Source: Clostridia bacterium
GTDB taxonomy: Bacteria; Bacillota; Clostridia; Oscillospirales; CAG-382
Direction of reading: 5' to 3'
Assembly (NCBI GenBank): GCA_017959195.1
Contig: JAGDBE010000026.1
Span: 1 to 5,583, forward strand
Length of the DNA stretch: 5,583 bases
Both the position numbers and the translations under genes were made by a program. Shown one piece after another: positions 1 through 4,979 of this stretch (its first letter is position 1; every line of letters begins with the position of its first letter). The notes below the pieces were generated by a model. It had not been told where the DNA came from. It saw only the letters and a list, made by a program, of their open reading frames with translations, and searched no databases.

Positions 1-1726
1 CATCGGCCTTCGCCTTATATACGTTTCCTTCGTCGGTGAAGAACAAAAGGTCGTATTCGTTCGACGCGTCGAGCACGCATTTTATCGCGTCTCCCGCCTT
101 TAACGTCTGGTCGTCGCGCGCGGTTTTGTCGCCCTTTGCGGGAAGAAGCTTCTTGAAATATCCCTCGTTTGTCAGAAGCACGGTAATCGGATATTTTTCG
201 GGCTCTCTTACGGGTTCCGCGGTCTCCTCGAAGTCGTAAACTATCTGCGTTTTTCTGTCGCGCGCGTACTTTTTCTTTATTTCGGAAAGCTGTTTTGATA
301 TTAAATTCTTTACTTTTCTTTCGCTGTTTAAAATTTCGTCGGTTTCGGCTATCTTCTTTTCAAGTTCCTCTTTTTCGCCTATTCTCTTGATGATATATTC
401 TTTATTCAGGTTGCGCAGTTTGATTTCGGCGATATATTCCGCCTGCGTTTCGTCGACTTCAAAGCCTTTCATGAGGTTGGGAATGACGTCCTTTTCGTTT
501 TCCGTCTTTCTTATTATCCTTATCGCCTTGTCGATATCCAGAAGCAGTTTTTCAAGTCCGTACAGCAGATGAAGTTTTTCCTTCATCTTTCCGAGCTCGA
601 AATAAAGCTCTCTCTTTACGCACTCCGTGCGCCATGCAAGCCATTCGTCGATTATTTCGCCGACGCCCATTATCTTCGGCGTGCCTTCTATAAGCACGTT
701 GAAGTTGCAGGAAAAACTGTCCTCAAGCGGTGTGAGTCTATAGAGTTTATTCATGAGCTTTTCAAAATCCGCGCCGCGCTTTAAGTCTATCGCAATTTTA
801 AGTCCCGAAAGCCCCGTCTCGTCTCTTATGTCGGAAATTTCGGTTATCTTCTTTTCCTTTACGAGAAGCGCAACTTTGTCGATTATCGCCTCGACCTTTG
901 CGGTATAGGGAATTTCGGTTATCTCGATGCAGTTATCCTTTTTGTTGTATTCGTATTTCGAGCGCATTTTGAACGAGCCCTTGCCGGTCTTATATATCTC
1001 GTTCATCTGCTCTCTCGAGTAGAGCAGATACGCGCCGGTTGAGAAGTCCGGCGCCTTAATGACGTCGAGAAAATCGACGTTTTCGTTCTTTATATATTCG
1101 CATACGGCGTCGCACACTTCGCCGAGGTTGAAGGAGCATATGTTTGAAGCCATTCCGACCGCGATTCCCGTATTCGGAGATACGAGAATGTTGGGAAAAG
1201 CCGTCGGCAGCAGCACCGGCTCCTTTACCGTTCCGTCGTAGTTGTCGACGAAATCGACCGCGTCCTTGTCTATTCCCGAAAATATTACCGAGCAGAACTC
1301 GTCAAGCTTTGCCTCCGTATATCTCGGCGCGGCGCAGACCATATCGGAATACTGTTTTCCGAACGAGCCCTTTGAATCGACAAACGGGTGAAGCAGCGCT
1401 TCGTTGCCCTTTGTCAGTCTCACCATGGTATCGTAAATCGCAGCGTCTCCGTGGGGGTTAAGTTTCATCGTCGCGCCCACGATATTCGACGATTTGGTCC
1501 TTTCGCCCTTTAAAAGTCCCATAGTGTACATGGTATAGAGAAGCTTTCTGTGCGACGGCTTGAAACCGTCGATTTCGGGAATCGCTCTTGATATGATAAC
1601 GCTCATGGTGTAGGGCATATAGTTCTTTTTTAACGTCTCAACTATGCCCTCGTCGGTTATGACGGCGTTTTTTATATCAAATTCTTCCGTTTTTGAGGAT
1701 TTTTTCCTTGTTTTTCTTTCCGCCAT
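1..1726 (-). CDS. parC: Type IIA DNA topoisomerase subunit A (ParC/GyrA family), C-terminus cut by window edge
   Basis: Breakage-reunion subunit of an ATP-dependent type IIA topoisomerase, which passes one DNA duplex through another together with a GyrB/ParE ATPase partner not seen here. The ATG at 1726 has a GGAAAGAG ribosome site 7 nt upstream (1741-1734), and 575 codons are open to the edge; full-length relatives are roughly 700-850 residues. Seen: the winged-helix core with YMPYTMSVIISRAIP (36-50) and FKPSHRKLLY (55-64); NPHGDAAIYD (90-99), the quinolone-pocket region; APRYTE with catalytic Tyr136 after Arg135; DFVDNYDGT (158-166); PNTGIAVGMASNI (184-196). A charged coiled-coil-like arm spans about 370-490, and the first C-terminal blade starts near 512 (YPITVLLTNEGYFKKL). 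The GyrA-box (QRRGGKG-like) expected just after that blade strand is absent, which favours a ParC-like decatenase over a wrapping gyrase. It follows dnaN by 25 bp and is probably co-transcribed. Family certain; GyrA versus ParC naming less so. Confidence 0.93.
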   Translation of the reverse strand, partial: MAERKTRKKSSKTEEFDIKNAVITDEGIVETLKKNYMPYTMSVIISRAIPEIDGFKPSHRKLLYTMYTMGLLKGERTKSSNIVGATMKLNPHGDAAIYDTMVRLTKGNEALLHPFVDSKGSFGKQYSDMVCAAPRYTEAKLDEFCSVIFSGIDKDAVDFVDNYDGTVKEPVLLPTAFPNILVSPNTGIAVGMASNICSFNLGEVCDAVCEYIKNENVDFLDVIKAPDFSTGAYLLYSREQMNEIYKTGKGSFKMRSKYEYNKKDNCIEITEIPYTAKVEAIIDKVALLVKEKKITEISDIRDETGLSGLKIAIDLKRGADFEKLMNKLYRLTPLEDSFSCNFNVLIEGTPKIMGVGEIIDEWLAWRTECVKRELYFELGKMKEKLHLLYGLEKLLLDIDKAIRIIRKTENEKDVIPNLMKGFEVDETQAEYIAEIKLRNLNKEYIIKRIGEKEELEKKIAETDEILNSERKVKNLISKQLSEIKKKYARDRKTQIVYDFEETAEPVREPEKYPITVLLTNEGYFKKLLPAKGDKTARDDQTLKAGDAIKCVLDASNEYDLLFFTDEGNVYKAKAD

Positions 1727-1751
1727 TTATATTCTCTTTCCGAAATTTATT

Positions 1752-2864
1752 TTATCTGCTTCTTATCGGCATTACGAGGTAGAGATAGTATGAATCCTCG
1801 ACTTCGTCCTCGTCTTTTGCCTTTATAACCATTCCTTTTCCGTTTTCGGCAAGTCTGAGCAGAACTTTTTCGTTTTCGCAGCACCTGAGCGCTTCAATGA
1901 GGAATGTCTGGTTGAAGAGAACTTCCCTTACTTCGCCGCTGAACTTTATTCCTATCGAGTCGTTTATCTTTCCGCTTTCGGTCTCGCAGGAAATCTTCAA
2001 AAATCCGTTTAAGAAGTTGAGTTTTGCGCTGCTGTGCATTTTTTCGTTGACAAGCGACACTCTTTCGAGGCTCTGTATGAGCTCGTCTCTGTCAACAACC
2101 GCGGTTGCGGTGTATTCGGGAATATATTTCTCATATTTCGGGAACTCGCCCTCGATAAGGCGTATTACGAAATAAAGATTATCCGTCATAATGATGATAT
2201 GTTTGTTTCCGAGCTCCAAACTTATTTCTCCGTCGTTGTCTTCCATTATGCGTAAGAGGTTTAACTGCGCTTTTCCGGGAATGATGAAGGATACGTCGAG
2301 GTCGGGGTTGTCAACCGCGCTCTTTTCCCTTCTTACGGCAAAGCGGAAGCCGTCTATCGAGCTTACGGTGAGATAATTGTCTTTTATTTCAAAAAGCGAG
2401 CCTTTGAGCAGCGGATTGGTGTCGTCCTTGCAGACAGAGAAAATCGTCTTGTTTATGAGATTTTTCATCTGTTTTTTGGTAATTGAGAACGCGGTATGTC
2501 CCTTTATTTCGGGAATTGCGGGGTACCCCTCGGCGCTTCTTCCGAGAATCTGGAAAAGAGCTTCTCCCGACGAGAGGGTTATTATATTGTTATCCGAAAC
2601 GGAAAAAGTTATTTCTCCGTCGGGCATGCTGTGGATTATAGGTACTATCTGAGAGTCGGCAACTACCTTTCCTTCGCTTTCTATCTGCGCTTTTACAGTG
2701 GTTTTGATACCCTTTTCGATATCGTAGCAGTATAAAACGACTTCCTCTCCGGCCGCCTCTATGTACACGCCGTTCAACGCCGATTCGGCGCTTTTGCTCT
2801 GCGCAATGATGCTTACCGGTGTAATCGCTTTTTCAAACTCCTGTTTGTTTACTCTGAAAATCAT
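1752..2864 (-). CDS. dnaN: DNA polymerase III beta subunit (sliding clamp), complete
   Basis: Homodimeric ring that encircles DNA and tethers the replicative polymerase and many repair proteins. The protein has 370 residues, close to the usual 365-380, and fits three clamp domains at about 1-120, 125-245 and 250-370. Recognisable family stretches are the N-terminus MIFRVNKQEFEKAI, GRSAEGYPAIPEI (109-121), FSVCKDDTNPLLKG (about 142-155), the SSIDGFRFAVRR segment, GEFPKYEKYIP, and the C-terminal YLVMPIR (residues 362-368). That last motif matches the conserved MPxR edge of the cleft where clamp-binding peptides dock. The ATG at 2864 has a strong GGAGG at 2877-2873 with 8 nt spacing. The 5' side is the AT-rich putative origin at 2865-3103, so its promoter must lie within or beyond that element; I found no convincing -35/-10 pair. 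No dnaA precedes it and no recF follows it, which is unusual. No sign of disruption. Confidence 0.98.
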   Translation of the reverse strand: MIFRVNKQEFEKAITPVSIIAQSKSAESALNGVYIEAAGEEVVLYCYDIEKGIKTTVKAQIESEGKVVADSQIVPIIHSMPDGEITFSVSDNNIITLSSGEALFQILGRSAEGYPAIPEIKGHTAFSITKKQMKNLINKTIFSVCKDDTNPLLKGSLFEIKDNYLTVSSIDGFRFAVRREKSAVDNPDLDVSFIIPGKAQLNLLRIMEDNDGEISLELGNKHIIIMTDNLYFVIRLIEGEFPKYEKYIPEYTATAVVDRDELIQSLERVSLVNEKMHSSAKLNFLNGFLKISCETESGKINDSIGIKFSGEVREVLFNQTFLIEALRCCENEKVLLRLAENGKGMVIKAKDEDEVEDSYYLYLVMPIRSR

Positions 2865-2878
2865 TTTTCGTACCTCCG

Positions 2879-2917
2879 TTTTTTTATAAAAAAATTATTA
2901 TTTAACATAAAAGTAAG
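2879..2917. other. AT-rich DNA unwinding element
   Basis: From 2879 to 2912 the only non-A/T base is C2906, making this the most A/T-pure stretch of its length in the window. It directly adjoins the TAG triplets on the side away from the DnaA boxes, where strand opening would be expected. It also forms part of the dnaN leader, ending next to its GGAGG site, so dnaN promoter elements may overlap it. Confidence 0.65.
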
Positions 2918-2929
2918 TAGTAGTAGTAG
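2911..2929 (+). promoter_or_regulatory. DnaA-trio (TAG triplet run)
   Basis: Four exact TAG triplets at 2918-2929. Read 3' to 5' away from the DnaA boxes they are GAT-GAT-GAT-GAT, followed by weaker GAA/AAT-like triplets back to about 2908. This matches the DnaA-trio pattern (3'-[G/A]A[T/A]-5' repeats), on which a DnaA filament assembles on one strand to open the origin. The GC-rich GCGG at 2930-2933 separates it from the first DnaA box. A chance microsatellite is possible but does not explain its exact position between the boxes and the A/T tract. Confidence 0.72.
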
Positions 2930-2933
2930 GCGG

Positions 2934-2951
2934 TGTTGAAACTGTGGAAAT
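2934..2951 (-). promoter_or_regulatory. Tandem pair of DnaA boxes next to the trio
   Basis: TGTTGAAAC (2934-2942) and TGTGGAAAT (2943-2951) abut without a gap in the same orientation. As reverse complements they are GTTTCAACA and ATTTCCACA, to be compared with the consensus TTATNCACA. They start 4 bp after the last TAG triplet. In known unwinding modules the trio-proximal boxes load DnaA onto the triplets; that role is inferred here. Confidence 0.7.
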
Positions 2952-2984
2952 GTATCGTAAACGCCTTTTTTACCGCTTTTTTAC

Positions 2985-3103
2985 TGTTGAAAAATCCGGC
3001 GTTTCCGGTTAAAAAAGGGTTGAAATTCTGTTGATAATAAGTGGAAACTTTTACAAAATTTATCAACACCCCTGTTGAAAACGCATTGTTACTTTGTTGA
3101 AAA
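2985..3103. promoter_or_regulatory. Cluster of further DnaA-box-like 9-mers
   Basis: Same orientation as the tandem pair: TGTTGAAAA at 2985-2993, TGTTGATAA at 3029-3037, AGTGGAAAC at 3040-3048 (weaker), TGTTGAAAA at 3073-3081 and TGTTGAAAA at 3095-3103. Opposite orientation: TTATCAACA at 3060-3068. A weaker GGTTGAAAT lies at 3018-3026. The last box ends exactly one base before the recR stop codon. TTWTCAACA differs from the classical TTWTCCACA at one position, and the density (six in about 120 bp) is far above the rest of the window. DnaA binding is inferred. Confidence 0.68.
2990..3010 (-). terminator. Possible weak intrinsic terminator after recR
   Basis: On the minus strand, CCGG at 3008-3005 can pair with CCGG at 2999-2996 across a 5-nt loop, and five T (2994-2990) follow one base later. 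A 4-bp stem is short for an intrinsic terminator, and the element lies inside the DnaA-box cluster, partly over one box. It is the only hairpin-plus-T candidate I see between recR and dnaN, so recR transcripts may read through into dnaN. Confidence 0.25.
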
Positions 3104-3730
3104 CTATATTTCGTTTCTTCCCGAAAGTGCGCGCTCAAGGGTAACTTCGTCGGCATATTCCAGATCTCCGCCGACGGGAATTCCGTATGCGAGGCGCGTT
3201 ACCTTTATTCCGAAATTCTTTATAAGCCGTGACAGGTACATGGCCGTAGCGTCTCCCTCAACGCTCGGATTTGTGGCGATGATAATTTCGATATCTTTCG
3301 GATTTTCGGTTTTCAAAAGTTCGTCCGTTCTTGAAAGCAGGCTTTTTATATTGAGTTTTTCGGGGGTTTTGCCGTCAAGCGGGGACAAAAGTCCGCCAAG
3401 CACGTGAAAAACGCCCTCGTATTCCGAAATTTTCATTATCGCGGCGACGTCTCTCGGGTCCTCGACCACGCAGATAAGTTTTTTATTTCTCTTTTTGTCG
3501 GCGCAGACGGGGCATATTCCGGAATCTGAAATATTACCGCAAACCGAGCATTTTGAAATCTTCTTTTTCGCTTCGATTATGGCGTTTGCAAAGTCGAGCG
3601 CCTTCTGCTCGGGAAAGTCGATTACGGCAAACGCGAGGCGGTACGCCGTTTTTTTGCCTATTCCCGGCAGGCTTCTGAATTTTGACGCCAGATTTTCAAG
3701 AGGCGACGCAAAAAAATTGTTTTCGGACAT
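3104..3730 (-). CDS. recR: Recombination mediator protein RecR, complete
   Basis: RecR acts with RecO (and RecF) to load RecA onto single-stranded gaps covered by SSB, in post-replicative gap repair. The protein has 208 residues, slightly above the usual 195-205. Domain order is canonical: helix-hairpin-helix with LPGIGKKTAYRLAF (21-34); a four-cysteine zinc finger (C61, C64, C73, C76); a Toprim domain beginning ICVVEDPRDVAAI (86-98, acidic E90), with FHVLGGLLSPLDG (108-120) and IIIATNPSVEGDATA (149-163); and the C-terminal RLAYGIPVGGDLEYADEVTL (179-198). The ATG at 3730 has GAGGG at 3742-3738 with 7 nt spacing. In many Firmicutes recR follows dnaX and a YbaB-family gene; here a glycosyltransferase precedes it by 61 bp, and the putative origin follows it immediately. 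All key residues are intact. Confidence 0.98.
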   Translation of the reverse strand: MSENNFFASPLENLASKFRSLPGIGKKTAYRLAFAVIDFPEQKALDFANAIIEAKKKISKCSVCGNISDSGICPVCADKKRNKKLICVVEDPRDVAAIMKISEYEGVFHVLGGLLSPLDGKTPEKLNIKSLLSRTDELLKTENPKDIEIIIATNPSVEGDATAMYLSRLIKNFGIKVTRLAYGIPVGGDLEYADEVTLERALSGRNEI

Positions 3731-3751
3731 GTTTTTTCCCTCAATTTATTT

Positions 3752-3780
3752 TTATTAAAAATTATGAAAATATATCACAA
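3752..3780 (-). promoter_or_regulatory. Weak candidate promoter for recR
   Basis: In the 61-bp gap between the glycosyltransferase and recR the minus strand carries TTGTGA (3780-3775), a 17-bp spacer, then TAATAA (3757-3752), each matching four of six sigma-A consensus positions. The predicted start would fall only a few bases before the ribosome site at 3742-3738, which is tight. The gap is very A/T-rich and has no clear terminator, so such matches arise easily by chance. Confidence 0.22.
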
Positions 3781-3791
3781 AACCCTGCTTT

Positions 3792-4958
3792 TCAACCGTT
3801 CACGAGTATATCGAACTGGGCTTTTGCCTTTTCGTTCGAGAAATCTCTTTCGTAATGCGAGAGAAGCTCCTTGTTTTCAAGCAGATATTTCAGTTTTTCA
3901 TACAGCGCTTTTTCCGAGTTTTCGCAAACAAAGCCGATATTCTTGTCTTCCACAAGTTCTTTTGCCGACGACGTGTCGGTAGAGAGAACTTTGGTTCCCA
4001 GAATTTCCGCTTCCCCGAAAACCATCGGAGCCGCCTCGTTATAAGACGGAACGAGAACGAGGTCCGCCATTTTGAAGTAGGGATACGGGTTTATCTTGCT
4101 TCCGAGCAGGAAAACGCGGTCTTCCAAGCCGTTTTCCTTTATTAAAGACATCGTTTTCTCGTAATCGGCGCCTTTTTTGCCGGCGACGTACCACGAAAAG
4201 AGGAATCCGTCGTCTTTGAGCTTTTTGAGTACCGGAATCATTCTCGAAATGCCCTTTTCGGGGCTTATTCTCGCCGCCGAAAAGATATTTACGCGGTCTT
4301 TTCCGAATTTTTCCGGCACTTCCTCTTGCGCAAGCTCTTTTATTTTGTCGATATTATAGCAGTTATAAACGGTATGAACCTTATCCTTTACGCCGGGCAC
4401 GGCGTGAAGAAAGTTTCTTGCCACGCCGTCGGAAACGCATGCGATTTCGTCGAATTCATTATACTGCTCTCTGTTTATTCTGTTGTTTCCGTCGTAATGC
4501 TCGAAGTCGCAGTGCACGAACGATATTTTTTTATCAGCGTCAATGCTGTTCAGCACGATATAGTTTATTCCGCCGTAAAAATAGTGTCCGTTGCTGTTCT
4601 GCATGAAGGATACGGCGTAATCGTATTTTTCCTCAAGCTTCTGCCTTTTTGACAGAAAGCGGAAAACCTTGTCGAAGCCGAAAATCTTGGTAATAACGGT
4701 GCAGACAAACCGCAGGAGAAACGGGAAAAATCCCGCCTTCTTCGCTTCGGAAAATTCCATTCCCATTATCTGCGTGTACCTGTTTCCCGTTATTATTTTA
4801 ATATCTTCCGGAATTTCTCCGCAGAGTTCTCCCGTAAAGCACGAAAGATACAGCGTTACGTCGTAGATATCCTTTATTTCCCACAGCAGGTTTACGAGCG
4901 CCTTCTGTATGCCGCCGATATGAAGGTTGTTATTCGCTATGATTATTTTCTTTTTCAA
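3792..4958 (-). CDS. GT4-type glycosyltransferase, probable surface polysaccharide synthesis
   Basis: Cytoplasmic GT-B fold, retaining glycosyltransferase that would transfer a sugar from an activated donor to a growing glycan; donor and acceptor cannot be told from sequence. It has 388 residues, normal for the family. The N-terminal half opens with IIIANNNLHIGGIQKAL (5-21), the Gly-Gly loop of GT-B enzymes. The C-terminal half has SAARISPEKGI (227-237), the usual donor-site Arg/Lys region, then ADLVLVPSYNEAAPMVFGEA (298-317), holding the GT4 EX7E motif (E308 and E316), and ELVEDKNIGFVCEN. A hydrophobic stretch near 78-94 may be a membrane-association helix rather than a span. The start is TTG at 4958: an in-frame TAA sits two codons upstream (4964-4962) and the next ATG is at codon 65, inside the first Rossmann domain. 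It lies 21 bp after the upstream Wzz-like gene, so an operon is likely. Confidence 0.92.
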   Translation of the reverse strand: MKKKIIIANNNLHIGGIQKALVNLLWEIKDIYDVTLYLSCFTGELCGEIPEDIKIITGNRYTQIMGMEFSEAKKAGFFPFLLRFVCTVITKIFGFDKVFRFLSKRQKLEEKYDYAVSFMQNSNGHYFYGGINYIVLNSIDADKKISFVHCDFEHYDGNNRINREQYNEFDEIACVSDGVARNFLHAVPGVKDKVHTVYNCYNIDKIKELAQEEVPEKFGKDRVNIFSAARISPEKGISRMIPVLKKLKDDGFLFSWYVAGKKGADYEKTMSLIKENGLEDRVFLLGSKINPYPYFKMADLVLVPSYNEAAPMVFGEAEILGTKVLSTDTSSAKELVEDKNIGFVCENSEKALYEKLKYLLENKELLSHYERDFSNEKAKAQFDILVNG

Positions 4959-4969
4959 GCCTTACAACG

Positions 4970-4975
4970 TCCCCC
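4970..4975 (-). promoter_or_regulatory. Ribosome binding site supporting the TTG start
   Basis: GGGGGA at 4975-4970 lies between the upstream stop codon (4982-4980) and the TTG at 4958, with 11 nt spacing. This is somewhat long, and the match is G-rich rather than a clean AGGAGG. With the upstream in-frame TAA it leaves TTG as the only reasonable start. Poor spacing plus TTG suggests modest translation, perhaps by re-initiation from the preceding gene. Confidence 0.55.
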
Positions 4976-4979
4976 TTTT

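Larger units (their letters stand above)
2879..3103. other. oriC: Putative chromosome origin (oriC) between recR and dnaN
   Basis: Non-coding gap with an ordered set of initiator signals. Read left to right on the plus strand they are: an A/T-only-like tract next to dnaN, a TAG-triplet run, GCGG, two abutting DnaA-box-like 9-mers, then six further 9-mers reaching the recR stop codon. This order (AT-rich DNA, DnaA-trio, GC-rich spacer, DnaA boxes) and the matching orientation of triplets and boxes are those described for the basal unwinding system of bacterial origins, as in Bacillus subtilis. Placement directly upstream of dnaN is also typical of Firmicute unwinding regions, but here recR, not dnaA, lies on the other side. 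The function as the replication start is inferred. The alternative is a DnaA-controlled dnaN promoter, though the trio next to paired boxes argues for unwinding. Confidence 0.75.

Noticed and set aside
1144..1461. 105-codon plus-strand frame antisense to the topoisomerase gene
   Set aside because: Proline- and arginine-rich translation opposite the highly conserved catalytic core of the A subunit; a shadow frame.
2865..2910. Sigma-A promoter for dnaN in the A/T tract
   Set aside because: TATAAA-like hexamers exist on the minus strand, but none has a credible -35 at 16-18 bp; in pure A/T sequence such matches carry little weight.
2918..2929. TAG repeats as a simple microsatellite or CRISPR-like repeat
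   Set aside because: Only four units, no spacers, and the exact position between DnaA boxes and the A/T tract favours a DnaA-trio.
2902..3156. 84-codon minus-strand reading frame across the recR-dnaN gap
   Set aside because: It overlaps the end of recR in another frame, has no recognisable protein motif, and is explained by the non-coding box cluster (repeated TTTTCAAC reads as F-Q/S-T fragments).
3789..3797. Extra DnaA-box-like TTTTCAACC at the glycosyltransferase stop codon
   Set aside because: One mismatch to TTTTCAACA, isolated from the cluster, and partly dictated by coding sequence; not enough to count as a box.
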